Source: Zygaena filipendulae (taxonomy: Eukaryota; Arthropoda; Insecta; Lepidoptera; Zygaenidae). From it: DNA of 64,000 nucleotides. Every line of letters starts with the position of its first letter. Position 1 is the first letter of the stretch. The DNA is taken from positions 4,851,001-4,915,000 of the forward strand of contig OU015652.1 of the NCBI GenBank assembly GCA_907165275.2, given 5' to 3'. Below, in pieces: positions 1-11,404 of this stretch. The notes below the pieces were generated by a model. It was not told the origin of the DNA. It saw nothing but the letters and a program-made list of their open reading frames with translations, and ran no database searches. The position numbers and the translations under genes were made by a program.

Positions 1-639
1 TCCTACTATAATATCACACTATCATTATATATCTGCGAGTATTATTAGATTAGGGTTTTTTTACTTTTACGAAAAATCGATTAAGTATTTCAATAATTGA
101 ATTAAATGTGTTACATCTGTATATCGGTAATTATTATATTATGTGTATTTATTTATGTACTTAGTAGCAATTTTTTTTCTCTTTTCATATTATTGTGTCG
201 TGGTCTGTGTGGAAATATACATATTTAAATTTCTAGTTAGTTTACTTAAATTCAAATTAGTAATTTCATCACATCATTATTATTTACTCTATAAAAGTAA
301 AAAAAATATCATTTGTTTGTGACATTATTTTTGGCTAATGTATTTATTACGTACGTACGTTTTCACAAATAAATAAATAATTTTTTTTATCTATTAAGAT
401 CGTTAATATACCAAATACACATGTTTTTTTTAAATGAATAAAAGCCACTAGTGTATAAGTTTGTTTTCCATATTTTCCCGAGCAGTTTGAAACAAAAATA
501 AAATTGCGTGTGAATTTTTTGTGTTATATATTATGCTTGTTGTAACATGCCGTAACGGCGCGCAGCAAATTGACCAATGTCTGTATTAAGGCTCTCTACC
601 TATTGCGTTATATTTAATCTATACCAATACAAAATAGTA
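1..639. other. AT-rich non-coding DNA, nothing recognised
   Basis: Long A and T runs and short direct repeats such as ACGTACGTACGT near 349-360. No ORF of note, no TIRs, no tRNA-like box B. A more GC-rich patch near 550-590 has no recognisable structure. Confidence 0.5.
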
Positions 640-819
640 GAATCCGCGAGTCTGTTCGCGATAATCTTCGGAACTACTTAACGGTTTATCATGCGGTTTC
701 ACGTAGGATTAAGTTAAGTTTGGAGCAACATACAGACTTTGTTTCATTTAATTCGAATGGCGAGAAAAAAGTTGTTATATAAAAGCGCTTCATGCGGGTG
801 AAACCGCGGGCACAGCTAG
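640..819 (+). mobile_element. Degenerate Helitron-like (Lep1-type) copy, 3' end intact
   Basis: The right end reads CGGGTGAAACCGCGGGCACAG followed by CTAG and T. This is the GC-rich hairpin and CTAG terminus shared by the other copies in this window. Upstream, 'ggaactacttaacgg' near 670-685 resembles the usual internal line. The TC 5' end is not clear, so the left boundary is approximate. Confidence 0.6.
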
Positions 820-969
820 TATTACATATTCTAGTACAAATATAAATTTATTACGCACACATTTCACTGTTTGTGGCATGATTCGATTAATTATTAACAA
901 GTGCTAGGTCGCCGGCTAAAAACAGCTTTTAGCCGACCCATCTTTTGATAGAGACTAGGGTAAAGGCGT

Positions 970-2260
970 GATAGATGCCCCAGTGGGATAGATGCCTCAT
1001 TTTCAAAAAACCTAACTTCCCAAACTCGCGACTAAAAAACAATAGTATAACTAAGAGCTGTAGTCACCCCGCACCTTATTTAGCCACAGATAGTCGTGCA
1101 GTGAGGACGTGTTTTGCTGGTGTGTGCATTCATCTCCGCGGCGAACTTTTCGAACACGTCAAAGTTTGAAAGGTTAGTATTTGCTGCTGTATAACTTTAT
1201 AATTAGTTATTATTTCCGTTATATTTTTTATTACGTCAATATACTGATTCGTCGAGTATGCATCTAGATGTAAATAGTTTTTTTTTGTTTTTTATTTATT
1301 TAAAAAATACTTGGGCAACTATCCCTATCAAAAAGGATAGTTGCCCTAATTTTTCGAGGTATAGGTGCCCCTAAGGGCATCTATCTCTCCATACACTATA
1401 TTATGTGGTTCTAGTGTATATTTTGAACATATTCTTGTGTTCTGTTATATTTTTTATGTGGTTACATGTGTTTATATTTGAACTATTTACTGATTGTAGC
1501 AGAACCATGCCACGAAAATACCACAGAAAGGAAGGAGTGTGAGCTCGAGTATGTTCTTGAACTACAGAACTATTGCAATCAGCTTTCAACGAAATGGACA
1601 GAAATACTATGGGGATAAACGAAATATCCCGACAGTTTGGGATTCCATTAAGAACCAGTTCTTATAATAAAAGGTGTGAATAAGAAACCTGAATTTGAAG
1701 ATGGACTTCCAATGGGCTCAAAAGTTTATATGAATAAAAAATCGGCATATGAACATTTACTTTTGTTAAACAAATGATGAGAATTTTATTATGGTTATTT
1801 TATTTGATCTCAGATTATGTAGAACTATATGGTAACGAGGCCGATTAAAAGATTTAAAAAATGCAAAATTCTTTTCATTATTAGGCCCATGTTTTTTGAA
1901 AACAATTTCTGTTTTTGGAGTAGCCTGCTACTGCTAAAACACCAATTGTCCTCAAAACCTCATACAAATTTGGTTGAGTTTCTCGTTTATACAGCGTGGA
2001 GGGCATCTATCCCGCGCCACAGGCATCTATCCTTCTTAGTATTTTCATGTTGGGGCAACTATCCATACGGGTAGGCATCTATCCTCAAAAAAGGAGTTCC
2101 ACAAAAAGTTAAAATTTGCAAAATCTGTAATTTGTACGTCCAAAAATACAAATCACAATTAATCATAAAGGATTAAACTAGCTAAATTCATAGAAGTTAT
2201 TTATATAAAATTGATATTTTAAAAAATAGGAAGATATTTCAAAAAGTGGGGCATCTATCC
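970..2260. repeat. Ten-copy GGATAGATGCCC / GGATAGTTGCCC motif array in pogo-like element
   Basis: Copies are seen at about 970-981, 986-997, 1313-1324, 1335-1346, 1375-1385, 2001-2012, 2022-2032, 2053-2064, 2074-2084 and 2249-2260. Left copies are mixed in orientation; right copies all read as GGCATCTATCC or GGCAACTATCC. A related ataggtgcccc lies at 1361. Such subterminal repeats are usually transposase binding sites; that role is inferred here. Confidence 0.7.
1507..1777 (+). pseudogene. Relic of pogo-like transposase N-terminal DNA-binding region
   Basis: Starting from ATG at 1507 the frame reads MPRKYHRKEG, the basic MPR(K/N)Y start common in pogo/Tigger/CENP-B-type transposases. In-frame stops follow at codons 12 and 18. 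The same frame then resumes with a helix-turn-helix-like stretch INEISRQFGIPLRT at about residues 37-50. After a frame change the stretch from 1670 to the stop at 1775 is open. No catalytic DDE domain is visible, so it is non-functional. It lies between the two TIRs of the 956-2273 element, which supports the assignment. Confidence 0.6.
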
Positions 2261-2356
2261 TGGTTTTACCCTACATATGAATTAAGGCTGTAAATATTTA
2301 ATGAAGATGGAAGATGTAAAGTGTTCACTGTTCAGTCACTGCTCTTAGCCTAATCT

Positions 2357-2489
2357 TTTGGTTTGGCGCGGTAGGTTATCATGATCACCCGCTAATCAAC
2401 GGGTTCCGGGTTCGATTCCTGGTGGAGGTGGACTTTGTGTGATAATCGCAGGGTTCCACTTTCCAATCAGGGCGTGATCTTATTATACA
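2357..2489 (+). mobile_element. 5' half of tRNA-derived SINE (family A), interrupted
   Basis: Contains box-A-like 'tggcgcggtagg' and box B GGTTCGATTCC at 2409-2419, then 'ggactttgtgtgat..cagggttcca', matching line for line the intact family A SINE at 18241-18514. The SINE stops in its AT-rich middle, where a Helitron begins, and resumes at 3312. Confidence 0.75.
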
Positions 2490-2940
2490 AATTTATGTAT
2501 ATTATAAAGAGGAAAGATTTGATTTTTTGCTTGTTTGTTTGTTACGATTGAACTCAAAAACTACTGGAGCGATTTCTAAAATTATTTCACCATTAAAATA
2601 CTGCACTATCCCTAAGTAAAATACGGTTGTAACCCGGAATTCCCGCGGGAACTTCGAAATAATCTATATAGATAAAATGAATCGCCCAATATGTTGCTAA
2701 GCGCATAACTTCCAAACAACTGCACCAAATTGCATAATTCTTTTTATGTGATCGTTATTGTCAGGACCAGGTTTATATAATAGAAGTTTGAAGTTCCAGC
2801 GGGAGTACCAAAACTCAAGCGGGTTAATCTCCGAAATGGTTGCACCAATTTTGACGAGACGTTTACTGTTTATCAGGTGATGTTGGAGTTCTTGTGGCAA
2901 TTCCGAAACTCACGCGGGTGAAATCGCGGGGCACAGCTAG
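2490..2940 (+). mobile_element. Composite Helitron-like element inserted in a SINE
   Basis: The left part resembles the common 5' line (tatattataaagaggaaagattt, then a TTTG/TTTGTTACG tract). The right end is CGCGGGTGAAATCGCGGGGCAC-AG followed by CTAG at 2937-2940. At 451 bp it is longer than typical copies. It contains two body segments: one ending 'cggaattcccgcgggaact' near 2636-2655, and a second with 'tctccgaaatggttgcaccaat' near 2828-2850. It seems to be a fusion of two related units. Its target is the AT-rich middle of the SINE. Confidence 0.65.
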
Positions 2941-3054
2941 TACATAATATATATGTAATAGTAATATAAATTGTATTTTGCGGAGGTTCCTGTCTCTGTA
3001 ACCTTAATTACCGGTTGCTTGTACTCTGCTCCGCTGTCGGTAGCATATTAGATT

Positions 3055-3295
3055 TACCGCCGCACTCAGAGTCGACTTTAATGATTACTTAGTTAAGTAT
3101 AGATTTTTAAAACAAAACTGCCGTAATCAGACAAGTTTAATAAATTAATGTAGATTGGCATCTAACTAATTAAGTTACATCTCATTAAATGCCAATTAAC
3201 ACAATTTACTGAACGTCTCTAATTGCGGCGGTTTTGTTTTAAAAATCTATACTTAACTAAGTAATCATTAAATCCGATTCTGAGTGCGGCCGTTA
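3055..3295. mobile_element. Palindromic MITE, family P, copy 1
   Basis: Inverted arms of about 75 bp begin (T)TA-CCGCCGCACTCAGAGTC and include ACTTAGTTAAGTATAGA and CAAAACTGCCG. The right arm is the reverse complement, ending GAGTGCGGCCG-T-TA. The same arms occur at 11405-11591 and 59034-59229. Flanking TA suggests a Tc1/mariner-type target duplication; the autonomous partner is unknown. The 114 bp between the Helitron end and this MITE is not recognised. Confidence 0.8.
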
Positions 3296-3311
3296 GATTT
3301 TTTGAAATAAC

Positions 3312-3400
3312 AATGTATCACGTTTGCTTGGTTTCCACGACACAGGCGTAAGTATCAAGGAGATTTGTATGTTGTGAAGTATCATTATTATTATAAATAA
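3312..3400 (+). mobile_element. 3' half of the interrupted family A SINE
   Basis: The text 'cacgtttgcttggtttccacgacaca', then 'gtgtgttgtgaagt'-like sequence and an ATT-repeat tail at 3386-3397, matches the 3' half of the SINE at 18241-18514. With 2357-2489 it reconstitutes one SINE split by the Helitron (2490-2940) and the MITE (3055-3295). Confidence 0.75.
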
Positions 3401-3523
3401 TTATTTGTTATTGCAATTAATGGTTGTCGTAACGAATAAAGTTAATTTCATTTCATTCGTTGATTTCATTTTATTTTGTTACCATAGAACCAATTATTAT
3501 TGTCTACTGTTTTTTTTTGGCAG

Positions 3524-3754
3524 GCAGCCCTTTCGTAGTAAGCTAAGAAAGATCGGAAGCAGCACCGGCAGCCGTGACGCGAACACTCGAGCGCGCCGAG
3601 TGGCCCAGCGCGTTCGTTAGCGACCGCGTGTCTCCCACTCTCCCACTCTCACGGCCCACTCTGTCCCACTCCTCGGCTCTTTCATTAGGAAGTAATTCAG
3701 AGTGTCGGGCACTCTTCCGTTTCATTCCTTCACATTTGTGCTCCGTTGATTCAG
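3524..3754 (+). other. Possible untranslated exon or regulatory island (plus strand)
   Basis: The block is preceded by CTG, a run of ten or more T and GGCAG (a good acceptor). It ends GATTCAG followed by GTGAGG (a strong donor). It is clearly more GC-rich than its surroundings and has a CCCACTCT-repeated CT-rich middle (3629-3685). Reading frames cross it on both strands (3574-3834 plus, 3543-3803 minus), but none gives a recognisable protein. It could be a 5' UTR or lncRNA exon running antisense to the Musashi gene, or a regulatory element with fortuitous splice-like edges. Confidence 0.3.
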
Positions 3755-6700
3755 GTGAGGCTTTTGTGACAAGATTAAAGAAAACGCGCTTTCTTGCCAA
3801 CACAACTGTCTCGCGGTGTAAGTACTCTACGTAGGCTACATTCAGAATTAAATGGGCTCGGGGGCTATGTGCATGTTCTCATTCTATAGCACACGGCTGT
3901 CTCTATTGTAATATTATCTACGTATATAACGGATAATATATTTAAACTATCCATAGAATCTCTATAGATTTATCTATAGAAAGACTTGCGCTAAATATTT
4001 CATTTCAATTTATTGAAGGCAGATTTGAATTAAATGATGAGTCTATAAATTAATAATGAAATGTTTTGGTCTTTAAAATTATCAAAAGTTTCCTGTGTGA
4101 TGATTTTAATTAATATATCGAACAATGAACAAGCTCGTCGCTTGATCCAGGTCTATCCCGGTCAAATTACTAGATGGGCCGTCACTTAGGTTTTATTACT
4201 CGCGCACAGCTCTCCCGAGTGGTGCGTTGAAGCAATTTGGTAATGCACTTCTATCAATGTAGGTCATTACAAATACTACCTCTGACGCATACTAGCAACG
4301 AACGCAGCAGAAACGTATTCGAAGCATTCGAGTTTCAACCAGTTTCAAATGGCGCCTATTGCGGATACTAAAGGTACCCGATTCCATAGATCAATATCGT
4401 TAATTGAAACAGTTTACAACTAGCTATACCTATGTTCAGTTTGGCCGGCAGTAAAAGTGAATAATTTAACTCGAATATCCACACGTAAGTTTTGTAATCA
4501 CACTGCCGATTACCAAAATGTTTGGGGCCCAAAACATAAACAAAAGCATCTGGTGTCGCTCGAGTTGATCCTTGCGTTTCGTAGACGACTATTAAGTAGG
4601 GTCGGTACAGTTGAAACGACCCCTGGGATCACAAAGTAGAATTACTCGAGATTGAATGAGCAATAAAAATATAATTGTTTCACTACGTAATCCTGTCGAA
4701 ATAAAAAGATTTTAATACGTCAATCGCAATAAAACCATTCTTTTCTTATCTAACAATTACAAAACCTGTGTTACTTAATCGGCGGAAATAATAAAAAAAA
4801 AGAAGAAAACAGCAACAAAACAAATCACGATGTAATAATATCTCACGGCGTATTTCTAAAGCATGTTTTGTCTCCGTTACTAGCAGTAAAACACTTTATA
4901 GTTTCCTTTTATAACCGTATACGTAGATTTGCCCTACTAAATACGGTTTCTGTGTTAATGAGGCTGCACAAAGCTACCTGGCGTATTTACGCAAAAAGCG
5001 TATCGCGCGGATCAATCGGTGTTTATCAGCGGACGAAATCTGTAGCGCGTGTGTAGGGCACGTACCGCCGCCATTATCGGCCTAAGCGATCGCGGAGCGG
5101 GCGATATTAGTACCATTCGTCTTTGTCGTACCGTTGCCTAATTTGAATAATCGCCGGAGACTGAGGTGAGAGCGCGGAGTGATTTGCCGCACCGTGAAAA
5201 CACCCTGAGAATGCTGCAAGACGCTATGCGATTCATAAATTATTTAAAAAACAAGCCTCTTTATACGAATACGCGTAGTTAGATATACCTACATTTCATG
5301 ACGGGCTAGTTTAGTTATATCAACAGTGCGTATTATAAAGTTTTAGGACAACAGAAATATGGAAACGAGCAAAATATAAAAAAAAAAGAGTTTTTTTCAT
5401 TAGGCACGCCGCAAATCAAAATATTAAAACAAATATTTATAGGGAGAAAAGAAATTCGCAGACTACAAAATGCTCCTCACCCCTGGCTACTGCGAAATGC
5501 GAAATCCGATTTAATTTATTTTTATCGCAGGGCTTTATAATTTCATTTTCGCACTTTCCATTTCGAGAGAGCGCCGGCGTCGCGGACCGCCCCGCTCTAT
5601 CCGAATGAGATCTCTACAAAATCAGGTAGGTACAAAAAAACGATAATGAACGCTCACTGCTCGCTACGTAATCTAAATTATTATACGAGTCGAAATTCTT
5701 ACTTGGCAGCGAAAGAAATCAACTTTATCTCGGGTAGGTACTGGGAGATGTTTAATAAAATTAAAACGTCTGAATAGGGATCACTTCGATGTTTACGGTG
5801 GCTCTGTAACAGTATTTCGATTCTAATTTTCTCTCACACTCTTTGCAAAAAAAAAAAACGCTTAAATCGTCTATGCTACGAGGCGATGTCGCTCGGTTCA
5901 TTCTACTTAAAAATAAGAGAGTGGAATGCCATCATTAGATCTTACATTGGATAATGTATGTAAAGTGTAGTTCTGAAGTTTCGAGGGCTGTTTATTGTAC
6001 TTTAAATATATTGTGGTTTTTACATTCGAGAAACTTTTCAAATAAAGACGCGTACTTAGCGATATCTCTCTTTTTATATGACTTTATTATGTTACAAAGC
6101 GTAATAAGAAAGTAGGATAGGGTATATACTTATAATGGGAATACAAAAATAAGTTTTTCGAAGTTACACAATGTGCTGGTAGTCGTGAAGAAGGATTCGA
6201 ATAGCGAGTGACTATAGGCGTCACATTACTCAAGACAATGCAGTAGGGAGGGTGAAGAAAGTTTCTATCGTTTCCCAAAGTACACGGGCCGCTCGGTGCG
6301 GGGCCCCCCGCGCCAGCGCGGCGCCACTCATCGATTCCTCCCGCACCCCTTCTCACTCACTATTTTTCGACTTCCTTTTCCCTGCCAACCATACGACTGA
6401 CTTATATTAACTTCATAACTTGTTAAACACAACTTTTAGAAATATGAGATAAGTAAGAGCCCCGGAGAGATTTGAAAGCATCATTCGTAGAGTAAGATCT
6501 ACCTACATTACATTATTGCGGGTTTCACTACGCTGCGGTCTCTTTCGACTGCATATCGCGTTACCGCCGACAAGTAAAGTTCACTGTATTCTAGATGTGG
6601 CGGGGGAAGCCGCCGGGAAAATGGCATATGATGTCTGGCTGGAGAATTTCTTGTAATATAATCAGCTCGAACAAAGTAGACGTCTCTTAATATAACCGTT

Positions 6701-7707
6701 TCGGTAATCACGAATTGTCACACCAGTGAACTGAGCTGTAATTAGGCAAATGCACCATGTAATGTAGAGTTGGCGGGAACGAGAGCCCCGTCGTGGACCG
6801 CCTCGCTCCACCGTGGCATTGTTCCCCTTAATGATTTTATAAACGTACTTTTACAACGCAATTCAAATTTAAGCTTTCCTAAAATTTAAGTAAAGAGAGG
6901 TTCAATGGTACATTATTTCATTTCGACGACGGCGCGAGCTTCCAAAAAAGCTTGCGAGTAAAATCTAAGTTAAGTGTTTCTTTCGGGTATAAATATAAAT
7001 AAGATTCAACAAACGACTACTTATATTCAAGAGTTTGTTCGTAGCTTCTTTAAAGAGTTGTAAAATGTATCGCCATTAGCGAATGAAACTTGTCGCGGTA
7101 TACCATGTAAACAGTGAGTGAATTATTGTAGAGGCAACGGGATATGAAAGAGTAATTTTCAGTCACGGAGCGACGAAGCCGCAGTAAGGTTAAGATGTCC
7201 CGGTGTTAGTGCGACTTTACCGGTGTACCTACTATACTCTCAAGTTTATAAAGCACCTTATTCGAAATAACAACGCGAAACGCTGCGGATGTCTAACTTA
7301 AATAAGATTTAATATTCCTATCCGGTAAGAAGTTTCTTCAGGCAGCGTGTGTAATCAAAATCTGCACTGCGAAACTTTGCACTGGAATCTTCCGAGCAAT
7401 TGTAAAACCTGGTTGCGGGTACAAAAAAAAAATAGAAAACTAAAATGAACTTGTCGCTCGAAACTAATTTCATTCCTAACTTTGTGTTAAAATAGTTTTT
7501 TTTTTTATGTAACAGATTTTTTTTTATCTTAGCTTGTTCGCAGCTTAAAAATCATTTTCTCGAAACTTGGGAAGGTCAACTTGCGAAGTGTTTACTTGAG
7601 TTGGGCAAGCCAATGTTAACTGAACTTAAAACTCTTGCTTGCAGTGGTATGGAGTTTACTCTTTCAGATTAACCAACTTTAAGCAATATATTTGCAAATA
7701 AGCTATA
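3755..7707. other. Non-coding DNA with scattered GC-richer patches
   Basis: No transposon termini or convincing exons recognised. GC-richer patches stand out at about 4120-4380, 5030-5230, 5565-5615, 6240-6355 (with a GGGGCCCCCCGCGCC run) and 6760-6830. A GAG|GTGAGA donor-like site lies at 5165 but lacks a matching acceptor. These patches could be conserved intronic elements; that needs cross-species alignment. Confidence 0.4.
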
Positions 7708-7881
7708 CCTATACATTAATTATAAATGCGAATGTGAGTTGTGTGTGAGTTTGTTTGTTTGTTACGCTTTTACACCTTAACTACTCACTGATTTATGTTG
7801 CATAAACGTTTTCATAGGTACAAAAAAGGATATTCCTGCGAGAACTCTATTTGCGCGGCTGATGCCGGAGGGAATCACTAG
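7708..7881 (+). mobile_element. Degenerate Lep1-type Helitron, about 174 bp
   Basis: The 5' side 'attataaatgcgaatgtga' followed by TTTGTTTGTTTGTTACGC and 'accttaactactca' follows the consensus of intact copies. Then come 'gataTTCCTGCGAGAACTC' and a decayed 3' hairpin, ending CTAG at 7878-7881. Confidence 0.65.
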
Positions 7882-8660
7882 TACGGTAATAAAATAAAAC
7901 TAAGTTTATTATTTTATTTAGTATTTTGTTGTTTGTTTATATTAAAATCATTTGCGAAAATATATCTACCTGTTTTTTTATATTGCGTTGTCGGGTAAAA
8001 CATAATTTGCGTCATAGGTAACAAGCTGTTTGTTATTTCTCCTGTCCTATTTGCAGAAAATTATGTTCCCGAGGAGACATACTTTACTGTCTAATAATTC
8101 TTCTAATCTGAGATAGCTCAACAAAAATTTGTTTTCGTTACAAATCTTAATGCTTAACGTACTTACCCAACTTAAAATATAAACAAATACCTAGGAAAAT
8201 GAAGATAAATCTTTTTGAAATCACAAAAACCTCCGAACGTGACCAAGTACGTTCGCGACAGAGTGAACGGAGTGGCCCTTCGCCTTGTAGAGTGCAATTA
8301 GTACAGTTTTTGCTGCACTCATTGTCTGATGCTTTGAGTAATGATCGGACGTGGAATGCTGCGAGGCGCGGTTATTTACTCTGGTAACAAACGCTGATTT
8401 ATCGCCGGGATCATTCCGACTATCATTAGGTAATTTAGCGCACACAGTACTGCCATATACTTATGTACAGACCGTAATAATATATTTCCCCACTAATTAT
8501 AGGCATGTGTAAGCACAAACTAACGTAGATACTTATGCTATTACACGTATTAGATGATATTTGCACCCGATTAATCTGTATAACAAGGTACCTAATCGAT
8601 AATTAATGTTAATCATTACTAATTATAACACGATACCTACTATGATATGATTGATGTGTT
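7882..8660. other. Non-coding DNA, nothing recognised
   Basis: AT-rich with one moderately GC-rich patch around 8225-8350, covered by short overlapping reading frames on both strands and no recognisable product. No repeat termini seen. Confidence 0.4.
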
Positions 8661-8730
8661 GTATTGTGGTGGCCCAGTCATAGAATTCTCACACATTCAT
8701 TGACCATGGGTTCGATTCCCAGGCTCGTAC
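8661..8730 (+). pseudogene. tRNA-Gly-derived pseudogene or SINE head
   Basis: The text 'gtattg.ggtggcccagt.atagaattctc' follows the 5' half of eukaryotic tRNA-Gly (GCATTGGTGGTTCAGTGGTAGAATTCTC), and box B GGGTTCGATTCCC is intact at 8708-8720. The anticodon arm between them is destroyed ('acacattcattgac') and the acceptor stem does not close. It therefore cannot be a working tRNA. A SINE body is not evident downstream. Confidence 0.6.
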
Positions 8731-10794
8731 GAAAGTTTTTATACCAGTGCAAAAAGTTGTCAAGGAAAGTCAAAAATGGAAACCCCGAGGAGAACTAGTA
8801 CTTAAAACACATATTGCAGCGCCTATAAAGCCATGCAAATACGTGTGTGGGCGGTGCTAAATAAACTTGGCAGTGTATGCTCGGTCTCACGTTTCTGCAA
8901 ATCTAGCCGCTGTGTTTATCAGCTGATTCATGGTCATGTGCATTATGCTCGCTGCTTAGCTTTACACTGTAGCGTTACGAACTATAAAGCTAAGACATTG
9001 AGGCGATGCTAGCGAGATTATGCCACATAAGAGTTTCCTTTTATTACATAGATAAGAATACTTAAGTGTATCCCCAAAGCTTTATCGGGGAAGAAATGAA
9101 TCATGATGAAAAATGTCGTGGAATAATTTATCTCGAGTTTGGTTTAAGGGAATGTAGCTCGTCTCCGACAGTACCACGCGGTTGACGGCTTATTCCTAAT
9201 TCAGAGGCGTCGTTTTTGAAAGAGATAAAACGCTATGCGGGTGAATAACTGAATAAAATGGGTGACTTGCAAAATTTGTGGGAGGTGGAGCGGCGTTGTG
9301 TCATCACACAAGTAAACAATGGAAATGTTGTGGAACTACACGGAGACAAGAGGTAACAGAATTGCATTTTTTCACTTGTTGGTCGTCACAAGTATAGAAT
9401 AGAGTATAGAGCACGTGCCGTTTATGGGTTGAGATGTTGCGGGAGACGCGAGCACAAAGCGGTCGAGATTTATTGGCTTCCAGCAAACGCACGTAAGAGG
9501 AAGTTTGTTTACACGTCGCTGACGTATTGCAGTATCCAACGCTCTACTATTTCCATCATATAATTTTACATTTTATATAGGAAGGAAGAAAGAAAAAATT
9601 AATTGAATCTATTAAAGGGCGCGTCCATCCGTGATTGATGCACAACGGTTTGTGTCCCTAAATTTATTTCTATTTCACTATTTTTATTGCGTACTCAGAA
9701 CTTATAACGAAATAGTTACGGCTGCTAAAAGGTTTTATTGGTTAACCTTCGCCGTGTGCGGTCATAAAATAGATTCGTAGCCAGGGAAGTGTACGCGTGG
9801 CTCTAGATTTATAACTGAATCACGTGAAAAAGAAACAAATTTGTCCAACATAAGGATATAAAACTGGAGATATAGCATAAATTTATCGGCAAATTGTGCA
9901 AATCTCAGTATAATAAAATATTTTCTATTGAATATTGTATGGAAAGAGTTTTACGGGTCTTACTCATTTTGCTTTATTTTACTACCTTTTTATGCAGGTC
10001 CTTACTCGCATTTTGGAATACGAAATTGTGTGTATGTCGTCGTGACAATGACGTCAAAAAATATAACTTGAGTCTTACCTGAAACAAACAAAAATATAAT
10101 TAATTTATTGCAATAATAAATGAAATATGACGTTATTAAGTATTATTAAACACAAATACACACGGTACATACTATATGTGTTAGTTAAAAATAAAATCAA
10201 GTGAGTTCTATACAGTCGCGAATTTGAGTACGTATTCACTTATTTGATTGCTCCCGCTTAAGCCCTCCTCGGGTAAAACTTTACGCACTTAATAAACTTG
10301 AGGGCGAATTAAAATTTCTTCGGTTTAGTAACAATCGTGTCAGAGTGCCGTTAACCCTTGCACCAAGTTTTATTAATAAGGGCTATCATAACGCGGTCTC
10401 TTTGATGATTATCTACAAAAATAATGACAGTGGGTGTCGGATAATCAAAATTAGCTACGACTTTACGCCTGTCGCTCGAAGTTGCGCTGTCGTTTCTTTA
10501 TTTAAATATGGAAATTATTTTCGGTGCGGCATTCGAGTTCGGTTGCAAGTTGTTTAGCATAAACAAATCGTTGAAGCCTCGGCATTGTTCCCGACTTAGT
10601 TCGCCGGTTGACTGTAGGGACAGACGAGGATAAATAACCTGGTTGTTAGAATGCTCTTTCAGCTATCTCAAACTGTTAATCAGGACTTGGAACTTTATTA
10701 TTATATTTAAGTCAGCAATATAAGTTTTACATTCAAATACTAATATTTAAAAAGCATCATTAATTTATTTGTGTCTATGTTCTACCACAACGTT
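8731..10794. other. Non-coding DNA, nothing recognised
   Basis: About 2 kb without transposon ends, tRNA-like boxes or splice-bounded ORFs. Reading frames of 60-70 codons at 9304-9492, 9894-10082 and 10345-10557 look like chance. Slightly GC-richer around 9120-9330 and 10250-10290. Confidence 0.4.
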
Positions 10795-10890
10795 TGTATT
10801 TGCTCGTAAGAGATAAGGTATCCCTGAAACTATTGAACTGATTCTAAATATTCTTTCAGCGACAGAAAGCTCCCGGAGTGACTGGATGAT
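10795..10890 (+). mobile_element. Fragment of a Helitron-like repeat (second body type)
   Basis: The text 'aaactattgaactgattctaaatattctttcagcgacagaaagct' is the internal line of a common lepidopteran Helitron-like repeat, as remembered. Neither terminus is present. Identity rests on memory of the family. Confidence 0.4.
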
Positions 10891-10910
10891 AGAGTATTTA
10901 CTAGATAGTA

Positions 10911-11003
10911 CTAACTGAAGGTTAACTGGCAGAGAATTCCACTGTGGCATTAAGTCCGCCTTTTGTACCATGATGTACATAAAGTTTAAATAAATAAATA
11001 AAT
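10911..11003 (+). mobile_element. 3' end of a 5'-truncated LINE (TAAA-tailed)
   Basis: The text 'aggttaactggcagagaat', then 'ggcattaagtccgcctttt', then 'ataaagtttaaataaataaataaat' is the familiar 3' terminus of lepidopteran jockey/CR1-type non-LTR retrotransposons. It ends in a TAAA/AAAT repeat tail. No reverse transcriptase or endonuclease sequence precedes it, so it is a severely 5'-truncated insertion of about 93 bp. Confidence 0.6.
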
Positions 11004-11019
11004 ATTTTTAAACAAGGAA

Positions 11020-11070
11020 AAAAAACAATAACCCCGCACTCTACGCGAGCAAAACCGCAGGCATCTACTA
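11020..11070 (+). mobile_element. Decayed Helitron-like 3' end
   Basis: 'ccccgcactctacgcgagcaaaaccgcaggcatctact' retains the spacing of the hairpin plus GCxxCTA end but has lost CTAG. Only the last 50 bp can be traced. Confidence 0.4.
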
Positions 11071-11404
11071 TTGATTATGCATTTGTACTTTTTTAATATG
11101 CAATATTTGTATTTGTAATATTTGCATTCGTAAATTCCGAAAAAAGAAAGGGTTAATCAGTAGTTTAGCTAGTTTTATATAGACGGAATAATTTATGTAC
11201 TAACAGATCTTTTAAGAAATCCCAACCGGGCGACTAAAGAATTATCATCTTATATTCTCGGTCAAAATTCATAATCTTTTGTCTCAATTGTTGGAATAGT
11301 TCTCGAGGGGATCTCGATATAGAAGCGGGTGAAGTTTGTACAAAATAAAACTACAAAGCGCTTTAATTGTCATTGCCTTGCAATCATATTAAATACTAAC
11401 ATAC

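Larger units (their letters stand above)
956..2273. mobile_element. Degenerate pogo/Tc1-mariner-like DNA transposon with TIRs
   Basis: The left end is TAGGGTAAA-(6 nt)-GATAGATGCCCCA. The right end, read on the minus strand, is TAGGGTAAA-(5 nt)-GATAGATGCCCCA. Both begin with TA, consistent with a TA target duplication. About ten copies of GGATAGATGCC or GGATAGTTGCC, in both orientations, lie in the two subterminal regions (about 970-1385 and 2001-2260). A broken coding relic with a pogo/CENP-B-like N-terminus lies between at 1507-1777. At 1.3 kb it is shorter than autonomous pogo elements and probably internally deleted. The superfamily call comes from the TA duplication and the N-terminal motif only. 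Confidence 0.7.

Noticed and set aside
5030..5170. Exon ending at the GAG|GTGAGA donor at 5165
   Set aside because: No polypyrimidine-preceded acceptor and no recognisable protein; composition alone is not enough.
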